Positions 49,874 to 60,800 of a stretch of 64,000 nucleotides of DNA are shown piece after piece. The notes under the pieces are model-generated. The model made no database searches. It saw nothing but the letters and a program-made list of their open reading frames with translations, and was not told the origin of the DNA. Source of the DNA: Monosporascus cannonballus (Eukaryota > Ascomycota > Sordariomycetes > Xylariales); NCBI GenBank assembly GCA_004154925.1, contig QJNS01000266.1, positions 42,810 to 106,809 on the forward strand, in the 5' to 3' direction. Position numbers and translations under genes: made by a program. Each line of letters begins with the position of its first letter. The first letter of the stretch is position 1.

Positions 49874-52110
49874 GAAGAGCAATGCATCGCGGTGCCCAGC
49901 TGGGCTTGGGCCAGTCAGGGTTAGGATACTTTAATATATGTCATGTTACACGTATGGCTGTCAATATAGATTAGACTCGGAGTTCCCTATCCGGAACCTT
50001 GCATTGTATAATATGGGATGGGTAGGGTAGGGGGCTCCCTCCGGGGGGCGCTCTTGGGATACGGACGGGGGAACCGGCATGACTCGATGAAGCGTCACGG
50101 CGTGTTATGTTATTTTACACCTTTTTGCGGATACAGGTTTAGGATATGACCGGGTTTGGTTCACATCTGGGGAACGCCTCCTTAGATAATTTTCCCATAA
50201 GCCCAAGCCTGTTTTGGACAGGATGATTGATACCCCCCCGTAGCGTATCTCGACTACGTACGCACAAAGCTAATAGCTACTACTTAAGAGCTGTATCGCG
50301 AAGACTACTGCGAAGAAGCCTACCCACTAAGATGATGCGCGCGTGTGTGTTCTGAATGATATATCGCCGATTCGGGCCCTTTTTGTTGTTTGTCACTGAC
50401 TTGAAGCCCAGATGCGCAAGCTGGTCTGGGTTTATTTATATATCATTATTTCACGTCCACCCCCCGACCGGCCTAGGGGACAACCCCGAGGTTAGGCGGG
50501 TAGCTATACCCACGGCGGGCACATCTCGACTGAAACTCTTCACCTCTATGATCCTTTCGGTCGTCGGCAATTCGGGTCCACCTAGAAACCGCCTCGTCAA
50601 CCAACCCCCGTTGGATCTTTCCCAGCTGACGGTAACCGAGGCGCTCTCGCCTCGGCCTCCTCCCAGCCACCCAACCCCGGTCTTCGCGTTTCGGAATCCA
50701 TCAGCCGGGTAAGTTGAGGGGCGAGGCCTGTAGTGCACCCGGAGACCTACGCAGGGGTTATTGTATACAGGGCAATCCTGCGACCGGCCATGATTACTTC
50801 GGAACTTTATCCGTGGGACTGTATGTTTCTTCGCATATTTGAAGGTGGCTAGTCACCGTCTCTGGACGGACGCCCCCCCCTCTCCCGGCGAACCCGGCAA
50901 CCGCAACACCGGGCCGTCCTGTATATCTACCGAGTTACTTATTGAGGGCCGGCTTAATCCCTTGCCAACTGCTGGGCTCCTGAAGAAAGGTTTCTCTCTG
51001 CGCCATTATTACCGGCCCGCCTAGGCATGGAAACGCCTTAGAAGAGTTGGAGATATAGCTCGGAACCCCCCTGGATATCACTTGCAGTTCGGGCTAGGCC
51101 CCTCCTTTTTCTGTATGATCTCGTTCATTACACGCCCCTTTTGCGGAGGCTTGGGTTATTAAGACCTTTTGAGAATGGACTAGTCCGTCCATCCTCGTAT
51201 CGTATGTGTTGTCAGGTAGCCGTTTACCCCCCAGTATCGGCCTGTCTGCGTACCGAATCCCTAACTGAGCCGGGGTACCGATCCCCCGGCGTGGTCCCCA
51301 ATTCCACGAGGAGGGCTGGCCGGGTAGATGGATAACTGTAATATAAGGGAGCGACGTCGAACGGTTAGCTAGCCGCGATTTCGCATCTATAGGCAGGGCG
51401 GGGCCAGCCATGGTATGCGCCATAAGATGGAGCAAGAGTAGAAACCACTGTCACCTATCCTACGCATGGTTTGGGAGGGGGAGGGGGTGAGCGCCAGTCA
51501 GTCCGCGGTGGAATCGCCGTCCCGTATAGAACCTATCTAGGCAATGTAGCAAAGCGAAGAAATATCCGCCGCACGGAGGCCGCGGGAATACAGGATGAAT
51601 AGAGAGCGGCTTCGAGCCGTCTCGGCTAAGTTGGTCGCGACTATTGCGTATGAAGCATTCGGTTGGACGCATGGGGATACCTCGAAAATATATATCCACC
51701 CACAAGTCATGGGAATTATCCTTATGCTCAACGCGCCAGCTCACCTCTTATCACATGTGCAAGGTGAACGTGGGGAAGGAACCCGGTTACAGGTGCGTAG
51801 CCCTAAGGGGTATCCGGTACGTGACATCACATACACTACATCAGAGGACACACATCGCGCGGGACCATTATCCGGTACTTGTTCATATCCTCTGTTCTCA
51901 ATTCAATGCTATATGTACATACTAATGCGCGTAGGACACTACCGGGCGACAAAAAAGAATTTATAGAACCTCTAAACGCGGGAGTAGTAGCGGTGGCGGC
52001 GGTGGCGGCGGTGGCGGCGGTGGTGGTGGCCTGCACCGAGGTCCCCTCTTTTCGCCATCTTCTTTCTATTCCAGGTATATCCCACAAGCAAGCGCACATG
52101 CGGATACCCC
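49874..52110. other. Intergenic region between convergent genes
   Basis: About 2.2 kb between the 3' ends of the membrane-protein gene and the complex I gene. Open frames here (up to 123 codons) lack motifs and contain low-complexity C/G runs. The only distinct feature is the GGTGGCGGC repeat near 52,000. Confidence 0.5.
51992..52030. repeat. GGTGGCGGC minisatellite
   Basis: Three perfect GGTGGCGGC units followed by GGT units, 39 bp in all, about 80 bp beyond the stop codon of the complex I gene and so possibly in its 3' UTR. Length-variable and not part of any supported frame. Confidence 0.85.
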
Positions 52111-54713
52111 TCATGCGCCATAAGCGACCTGGCCCATCGGCCTGTCATGAGTCGGGCCTGGCGCCATGAAGTTCGTCTCGGGGTTACCCGTCTTCTTCGC
52201 CGCCGAACACCGCGCCATGGTCGGCGAGCTAATGTCGAACGTCAGCATACAATTCTATACAGGGGCGGCGAATAGCGGATAGCTTACCTTCTTGCGATGA
52301 CGTCTGTGAAATAGAAGTCCTCGATGACCTTCTTCAGGGGCTGCCCGCTCGACTTGGCGCCCTTGTTCTGGTCCACCAGCTGCACCTTGCTCAGCTGCTT
52401 CAGTGACGTGGGCTCGATGATGTCGTAGGAGGCAAGGGCGGGGCTGATCTCCGCCATTCTGTCGCGTAGCTGGGCGACGTCGTCGTAGGGTAGAGGCACT
52501 CCGAGGAACTCGCTGACGGCACGGATGATCTTCCAGTCGGTCCGGGCGGCGCCGGGTAATGACGTCGCGGCACGCGTGATCTGGGCACGGCCCTCAGTGT
52601 TGACGTAGGTGCCGGCCTTTTCCGTATAAGCGGCGCCGGGCAGAACGATGTCCGCGATCTGGGCGCCGCGATCGCCGTGGTGGCCTTGGTAGATGACGAA
52701 CGCGTCCTTGGGTATGTCGGCCTCGTTGAATTCATCAGCGCCGAGGAGCCAGACGAACTTAGGCTTGGTCTCTGCCACTGCGGGCGATGGAACCACGAAG
52801 CCAACCTCGAAAGCACCTGCCCTGGAAGCCGCTCTTTGCAGAATGTTAAAGCCGTTGTGTTCAGGGGCTAAGAAGTTAGCAGCGTTCTTGTCGACGAAGG
52901 AACCAATCAGTTCATAGAAAGCCTTAGCGTCAGGGTGGTCCGTGACACCAGAGCCAACGACGATCATGGGCCTCTTAGCGCCCTGAAGCTTCTTGCCAAA
53001 AGGACCGGCAAGAGCTGTTTTGAGAGCCGCCAAGTCTGTACCCAGGTGCTCGAAGTCGAACGTCGAATCCCACGTCTCGCCTACGACACCGATTTCCAAG
53101 TCTGACCGCAGCCACGTCTTTCGGATGCGGGCATTCAGACCGGCGGCCTCATGACGGGGGTTAGTACCGACTAGAAGCAGGACATCGACGTCCTCAACGC
53201 CCCAGATCTTGGAGTTGAAGAGGTAGTTCGACCTGACATCGACGCCGTGGGGCATGGGTGCGTTGCCAGAGGGCATGTCGAGAGCGAGGTTGTCAGAGCC
53301 GAGCCTGTTGGCGAGGTCCTTCATAGCAACCAGGGATTCAACCTCGGTGAGCTCGCCGGCGATCGCCTTGAACTCGTTGGCATTAGGTGCGATTTGTCGG
53401 TAGGCGTGTCCGATCTCGGTAAGAGCCTGCTCCCAGGTCGCCGGCTCGAACTTGCCTTCTCTCCGCACCAAGGGCATGGTCAGACGTTGGGTCCTAAGGC
53501 CGTCGCAAGCAAACCGAGTCTTGTCGTTGATCCACTCCTCGTTGATATCGTCATTCAGGCGGGGCAGAACGCGCATCACCTCAAGACCGCGGGAGTCGAC
53601 CCGGATAGCGGAACCTAAGGCATCGTGGACGTCGACCGTCTCGGTCTTCTTCAGCTCCCACGGACGGGCTCTGAAGGCATAGGGCTTCGAGGTTAGGGCA
53701 CCGACGGGGCAGAGGTCAATGACGTTTCCAGACATCTCCGAGTCGAGGTTCTGTTCGAGGTATGTACCGATCTGGATATCGTTTCCTCGTCCGAAGGATC
53801 CCATTTCTGGCGCACCGGCTACATCGTTTGCGAACCGGATGCATCGCGTGCAGTGAATGCATCGGTTCATTGAAGTCTTGATCAGCGGACCAATGTTCTT
53901 GTCCTCCACGGCACGCTTGCCATCCAGCTCGTGAAATCGTCCTCTATCGGCACCATATCGCATCGACTGGTCCTGAAGATCGCATTCACCACCCTGGTCG
54001 CAAATGGGGCAGTCAAGAGGGTGATTTGCGAGCAAGAACTCCATGACACCCTCGCGGGCCTTATGCGTGAGTGGAGAGTTCGTCTTGACGACCATGCCGG
54101 GCTGTACGGGCCATGCGCAGGACGCAACAGGCTTGGGCGCCTTCTCGACCTCGACCAGGCACATACGACAGTTACCGGCAATCATTAACTTCCTGTTTCG
54201 GTTCGTCAGCACAAGAAGGCCGTCCGCATTCGTTCGACCGAGGGGAGGGGTTCGTACTCATGGTAGCAATATCTGTAAGTCGGGTTAGCACGGACGGAGC
54301 CGGAACCGCTTCAACAAAGTTCAGCGGATCGGTTGATATCTTGTGAACCACTTACCTCGGGATTGTGACTCCTGCCTTCTCGCAGGCCTGGATCAAAGCA
54401 GACCCAGCTATGGTTCTTTAGTCAGTATGAGAGCTACAGTCGAGGATATTGTGCGCGGATAAAGATTGCGTATATAAGACTGCGTATATACCTTCTATTG
54501 ATACCTTCTTGCCATCTACGGGATACCACATTGTTAGTAGGCTTGTTCCGACGAAGACACCAAGCATTGGTGCCGGAGGACCGACTACTGACCGACTGTC
54601 AGCTCCACCTCGGCCAGTCGTTGAGCTGTCGCGGAAAAGGCTCTAGTTCTCGAAGAATTGGCGGCATGCCTGCCTGTCCGCCAAGCCGAACGAGCCAGTG
54701 ATTGTCGCAGCAT
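52111..54713 (-). CDS. nuo78: NADH:ubiquinone oxidoreductase 78 kDa subunit (NDUFS1/NuoG), mitochondrial complex I
   Basis: Largest peripheral-arm subunit of complex I; it passes electrons from NADH along Fe-S clusters. Six exons, from the start: 54,593-54,713, 54,492-54,515, 54,356-54,407, 54,258-54,272, 52,288-54,192 and 52,111-52,228, giving 744 residues, the usual length for fungal precursors. An arginine-rich presequence (MLRQSLARSAWRTGRHAA) precedes a ferredoxin-like domain. Cys68, 79, 82 and 96 fit cluster N1b; His128 with Cys132, 135 and 141 fit N5; Cys182, 185, 188 and 232 fit N4. The rest is a molybdopterin-oxidoreductase-like domain. All introns are GT..AG, with CTAAC/CTGAC-type branch sites near most acceptors. 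The last exon restores the family tail SSPTMARCSAA; without it the frame would stop at ARR (52,284). Exons 2 and 4 are only 24 and 15 nt. Confidence 0.95.
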
Positions 54714-55700
54714 CGTGTCGTCCCGACGGAATTAGGGGGCAAGGGGGGGTTGTATATGAAGGAGGAGAGATGCAGGACGGGGCGTTGTGGCGGCGTTCTG
54801 AAGGCCTGATCAAGCTCTTGACGTCGTGCCTTCCGAGAAAGCTGCTATTCGTCCTCTCTCTTGTCATTTCGGCTCAAGAGGTGGCAGTGGCTAGTGGTGG
54901 TGGCGCTGGGCGCTGGCGATTATTTACGATCGCTGTGATTGGACGATTGTGCCCTTGAGCTCTACTATGAACTCGGCACAGCACAGTGTGGAGGTTGGTC
55001 GTTAGGAGAGCTCGGGCCACATGACAGCCCGAAAATTAACGTTTAGTGCTTTCATCAAATAAAGGCAGCCAGGAAATTTTCAACCCTTTTTACTTCCCTC
55101 TTTTCCTCTTCTTTAACAACAATTGTACCATGGGGCACACTTTATTGTAGGTGAGCTTAAGCAAGCTCTCTGGTTTTAATTCCAGGGGTCTTTGCTACAG
55201 TTGAGTCTTCCTCTATCTTGTGCTCTAGAAAAACCGCTTGACGCCGATTATGGAAGCACGTGAGAAGCGTTCCTTTTGCGCCTCGAGGATCGATGCCTCT
55301 TACCGCCGGTCGTTACATTCAGAGAATTTGTAGCCGCTCGATTTGTACTGTGGAAAACGCTTGCTTTAATGTTCAGGGGCACGAAATCCCCGAGTGGTAG
55401 AAGGTCGCTGCAATATCTCGCCTTGTACTACCGCACATTTTTTTAAGATTCGGATTTGCATGATAACCTGCTCAAGTACCCGGGCTTCCTATGACTCGCG
55501 CTTGATATGCCGTTAATAGTTTCCCACGGCAGCCCCGGCTGATATGGCGATATTATTCATCGCTGGCACTTCAAGATTAACACGAAATGCCACAAATAGA
55601 GGTCCTGGGCAACAAAATTAACCCGGAGATCGCGAGGAAGCCTGTGTCGGGACGTGGCTGTATAGATTATCATTATTATGGCTGGTATGAAGATGGTTGC
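54714..55700. other. Intergenic region upstream of nuo78
   Basis: About 1 kb holding the presumed nuo78 promoter (minus strand). A G-rich run lies at 54,731-54,750. Polypyrimidine (CT-rich) sequence occurs near 55,080-55,120. No supported gene; the 86-codon plus-strand frame at 54,698-54,958 overlaps nuo78 exon 1 and has no motif. Confidence 0.5.
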
Positions 55701-56212
55701 TTAGAGGCGTATATTCAGATCCATACACTCGATCCTCCACTCCCTTCGTCCAAGGAGGCTTCTTAGCCACTCGAGGCCAATGCCGGTCCACTCTGCCTTC
55801 CTTCTCGCCAGTTCCTCTGCAGCAGCTCCAGCCAAAGCACTTGCGGTTGTGTTAAGCATCTCGACCGCGGTGGCGTTGAAGCTGCTAACGACATCCTCCG
55901 GTATGGACGAGTCCGCAGAGCACGTGGCCGGGGATGGCGGTCGGGGCTCGAACCAGTTGTTACTGAAATCGAAGAAGCATTGGCCTGACCAATAGCAAGA
56001 TGTGGCGAATAGGATGAGGAGCAGCACTGAACAGTAGACACACGGACGGTTCAGAAAGTATGTGCAGACGAAGAAGAGAAAGATGAAGGCGGGCGAGGCA
56101 TTTGTCGGAATGAAAAGGAGGGGGAGCCAGCTGAAGATCTTCAGTCAGCCCTCGCCGTAGTCAATAAACAAGGCTTACTACAAGATAGACCTTACCTCCG
56201 TAGACAGAACAT
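55701..56212 (-). CDS. Small predicted membrane protein, two exons, function unknown
   Basis: Join 56,196-56,212 and 55,701-56,130 on the minus strand gives 148 residues. The first exon is only 17 nt (ATGTTCTGTCTACGGAG) and ends at GTAAGG. The 65-nt intron has branch GCTGAC and acceptor CTTCAG, and splicing joins the reading frames in phase 2. The protein opens with two hydrophobic segments, WLPLLFIPTNASPAFIFLFF followed by a turn (NRPC), then VYCSVLLLILFATSCYW. A Cys/Phe/Trp-rich patch (CFFDFSNNWFEP) and a hydrophilic alanine-rich, possibly helical tail follow, with three NxT/S sites. I do not recognise the family. The splice signals and the long frame opening exactly at the acceptor support a real gene. 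Without the intron there is no in-frame ATG before the second hydrophobic segment. Confidence 0.6.
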
Positions 56213-57804
56213 GTTGTGCCAGCTTTGATAATTTTCTCCTCCAGCCACGTCGTACCAGGTCCAACCAGGAATCTTTTAAGTTGGGAACGACTATGGGGGG
56301 GCGAGTTCTGCCGGGGGACGGTAAGCACCCTGAGACAGCAGCGGTCGTGAATAACCAGCCGTGCCTGGCGTTAGTGGCGGAAGAGCAAAAGGGTTTCAGA
56401 TGAACTGTCGTCGATGATGCCGTACGTGCGAATATAGGGGGAACGTGTGGTCGGGTTGTGACCTTCTAGGAAACCGTCATGAAGAGTTCAGAGCGGGAAT
56501 GGTGGTTTTGGTATGGTGGGCAGCCTTGAGCCTTTACCCTAACAAACCCGTATATGCAAGGTGCCTTATAACTACCAAGGATGTCATGCGAACTAAAGTT
56601 AAATTGCGTGGATTACATAAGACGGACGACCTTATCTGATATGTATCTAGGTAATCGTTCAATCCGGATGTGTGTAGGTACTTTGGGTTAGTTAGATATG
56701 GAGATAGCTGGGCATCTAGGTGCGTGCATCTACCTAGGTAGTAGGTAGCTCTATACATATTGCATCTAGAATTGTTCAGGAGGAAGAGAATAATTTGGAA
56801 GTTCCTTGGGCGCCTACCTGGTGAATATGTAATGCTGATGTGTGCTAAGTAACATACAACTGCGCGGATGATGAGTAACAGGGGTGAAGAGGTTTGCTGG
56901 TGGAAGGGGAGATTTATCAGTTATGACATTCAGTTTATGACAGTGACAACGCACATGTGCATGCATTGGTTGCCCAACGCGAATTCGACACGTCCAAAAA
57001 GTTGGATGGATACCTGAAGTACCCGAGACCTACTCGCCCAGCTACTTCATGTTCATCTCATTCAATCACTGACTGCATCTCACTCCCACGAGTTCCCCCA
57101 ACCTTTCGGCAAGGGACAAACTTAATTTTTAATCCCGTCCCTCATCTCAATTCAGCCGTCCAACTGGTTCCATATCCACGAGTGTAATCATCAACATCCT
57201 CATCACGTCTCCATCTGGTCGTCGAACATTGGTCTGTAAACCATCATAGCTCCTGCTGTAAGATGACATACCTTACATAGTAGCACCTTGCCTCTATCGC
57301 ATCGCCATGAGCAGGGTGAGCTAGGGTGTCTATCTACAGGTATCGGTCGTATCTACCACTACACCTGCAACCCGCAGATGCAAAAACGAGCGAGCCAAGT
57401 CTCGGCATCAGCTTGCCGCCCTCTCTACAGCCAGGGTATTACCCACCAGACAACTCCAAATATCTTGTCCAACCTTCAAGTAAATTTTTGGCAAGGCTGG
57501 GGAAATTTTGGTATTTGGGCTATCCGGTATTGCAAGATTTTTCATCCCAATCGCATTGCCCAATTACAGCCATCTCCATTTTCTGCCCTCGATTGATTTG
57601 ATCAGTTTCTTTCCCGTACATATTTTTTTCGACCGCCACCTCCTCACTTTCGTCTCACTCAGCTATTTTGATTTTTGACCCATTTCTTTTGCTTCGTCAA
57701 ACGACTCGGTCGAGAGTTGGTTGTAGTGGCACCCCATCTCAATACAGGACCAAGACACTATCAGCGCCTACGAATAGTTCAGTTATCCACAATTTGTAGT
57801 CATC
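56213..57804. other. Divergent intergenic region and EDC4-like leader
   Basis: About 1.6 kb between two genes transcribed away from each other. Repeated CTACCTAGGTA-type palindromes occur at 56,640-56,760 (for example CTACCTAGGTAGTAGGTAG at 56,731). The last roughly 200 bases before the ATG are pyrimidine-rich (CCACCTCCTCACTTTCGTCTC at 57,638), as in fungal promoters and leaders. No supported gene. Confidence 0.5.
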
Positions 57805-60800
57805 ATGGCGAGCTACGGTCCACCTCCTGGTGGCAACGACTCTAATAGCCACCATCTCCAAGCAATGTTTGCTCGCATGCAGGCTGCACGCAACAACCAA
57901 GAAGAGGATTCTTCGTCTAACCATGATCTCCTCTCGCGCTTCTCAACCTACAACCACGGGAACAACCAACAGAACTATTATGATCAGTCGGCCGCAGATT
58001 CGCCCATTCTAGGATCTTCGGACAATTTTCCTCTGCCCGCTGCCCCGTCGCCTCCCGGCAACTTTTCGCATTCTCACCACCCCCCGGGCTTGGGCAATCC
58101 GGGCCCCGTCGGCAGCATGCCCTCCTCCAATACAGCCGCTAATAACTCTGATCAGAGTGCCAATCTGCTGAATCTCTTGAAGTTTAGCGGAAGTGGACAC
58201 CAGAAGTCGCAATTATCCCCGCCCACTACGGCCGGGCAAACGCAGTACACTTCTTTTGATGGCACTATCAGCCTGCCTCACAGCAGCATACAGCCTCCCC
58301 TCCATGCCCCAGTGCCCATGCCTGCCGATCCTCAAGGACTCCTCGCTACCCTTATGAAAGGTACTATGGGCGGAGAGGGATCGGCGCCCGAGGCTTTTGC
58401 GCCCAAGCAGCCGTGGCATTCGACAGCGCCTTCTGCAAATACACAGGCGTACCTTCTAAACCTGCTGCACCGCCCGAAGCCCTCACAAAACGATCTGCCG
58501 TCGACTAACGAGTCCTCGCAGCCTCCCACATTGACCCCGCCCTCTCTCAACAATTCTGCCACCGATCATTCCCGGGATTACTCCCAACTGAAGCAGGCGC
58601 TGTCTGCAAACGCCTCGCAGGACAACACTCCTATGCAGTTCAAGCTTGAAAAAAACAGCCAGGCCAACTCTCCTTCTGCGAAGTTCGAACACACGTCGCC
58701 GGCCTCCTCGCAGCACGATAGCAATCGTAAGCCCGCCAAATTCGACTACGCTAACCCGTTCGATGAATTTGCAGCCCCGCCGCGGCAGACGGGAACACCG
58801 AGGTCGACAGCATCTGGGGCGCCTGCTCCTGCTGACCCGCCCAACCCACCGGCGGCTGGCAATGCCCAGCTTCCTGCAACTTCGACATTTCAGATCTTGA
58901 AGAAGGCTTCTAGTGCAACTTCTTCGCCTGGCGCCGCTCAAGATAACAAACGATCTGATAGCCACCGAAGCTCAATTGCGAGTCCGCAAGTTCTTCGGAA
59001 GCTTGACGAGACTCCCACCTTGGAAACCGAGCGTGGATCCAAACCTTCTCCTAGCGCCACCGTCGTTCCTGCAAACGGCGCCGGCGAGGAGAGTAGGGAG
59101 ACCGTGGCCGACGCTATGAGCGATCTTGCCGATAAGGCGGATAAGGAGGCCCAGGAAGCGATAGACAAAGCTGTGCATGAAGAGGTACAAGCCAAGATCA
59201 GCCATGAAATTCAAAACATGATGAGAGCCGGGACTGACGCCGAATTTCAGGAAGCGGCTGAGGTCGCGGCCAAGGACATCAAGCAAGAGCTCGATAGGAA
59301 GGAGAACGAGGGGGTCCTCGAAGATACCTATTCTCCGCGTACGGCCCAGGCCATTCGCGATATTGTTGAGGATGCCGCCCATGGCCCCGTCGCCGATAGC
59401 TGGGAGAGCGCTGAAGCCGATGAGATAGTTGTAATCGAGGAGGAGGAGGAGCCGACGCCGGTCAAGGTCTACAACTTCCCCATGAAGCCGTGGATCTCGA
59501 TCAACATGCAGGACAACGAGGAGCCGCGTCCGCAGTTCCGTGATGAAGTTGTCCTTGATATTGCACGTCTCAAGAAGGAATTTGATCAGATTGATAGAAA
59601 TCTCGTCTCCGCTACCGAGTCGTACATGGCTTACGGCATGTCAAAGGCTGGCGGCCTCCGTGTCATTCGTCAGGACGACGGCAAAGATGCCAAGCTCTTC
59701 ACCGATACTAAAGATCGCATCTTCAACGTGGCCGTCTCCTCCACCCCGTCAGACCTCAACGCGACACCCAAGGAGTGCATTATCGGCACTGGCATCAGCG
59801 GCACCGTCTACTACGTTCAGATCAAGAACGGAGAGAAAGATCACCTGGACGACCCCCACCCCGAGCAATACGGCTTTGCGCTGCCTCCTATTAGCAGCCA
59901 GGAGGGCGACACACCAGGCGGCGTGCTGAAGACTCGGGCGAGAACGTCCTCAGCTCATCCAGACTACTTCGCTGTCGGCCGAGGCAAAACCATCAGTATA
60001 ATTTGGCCTGCGTACATTATGCAGAATAATCTGTTCAAACCTGGCCATGACCGCGTGGTGGATACCGAGAAGCTGTCGAAGCAGTGTGCTCTCCGGATTA
60101 ATACCGGCAAGGCTGGCAAGGACTTCACCTTCAGTCCAGATGATACCACTATCGTTTCTCTCGACAAGTCTGGCCGCGTCAAATTCTGGGATGTGCAAGA
60201 CTTGACAGCGGCCGATGAGGGCTCTGATCCACGCTTCCCCATGCCCGCCCAGACCTCTCTCGAAGTCAAGGAGCCTCTGATGACTCTGAACACGACGCCC
60301 GAGGGCGAGAAGGCGTGGCCTACGTCTGTGTTACTGCTGGATAAGCAACGGCCCTACCAGAAGCGGTGCGCCTTACGTTACATGATAGTGGGAATGAAAC
60401 AGAACCACACTCTCCAGCTGTGGGACCTTGCCCTTGGCAAGCCCGTCCAGGAGTTCAACTTGCCCCATACGAAGGAGTCGGACGCAGTCTGTAGTGTTAT
60501 GTATCATCCCGCTTCCGGTATGATTGTTGTCGGCCATCCTACCCGCAACTCCATCTACTTCCTCCATCTTTCGGCGCCTAAGTACACGATCAAGGGCCTC
60601 TCCCAAGTCGACTACATCCAGAAACTAGTTGCCAAGGATTCATCCATCCCCGAGCCTGATTCAACCGCGGTCATTAGTGGTGTACGCGAGTACTCGTTCT
60701 CGAATAAGGGTGTGCTCCGAAGCTTGGACATCTTGCCGACGCCGGCCGCTTCCTCTGACGGCGAGGAGCCAACGCTTTTCGAGCTCTATGCGATGCACTC

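Noticed and set aside
50356..52169. Several open frames of 90-123 codons between the convergent genes
   Set aside because: Low-complexity, C/G-run-derived translations overlapping each other in many frames; one overlaps the GGTGGCGGC repeat.
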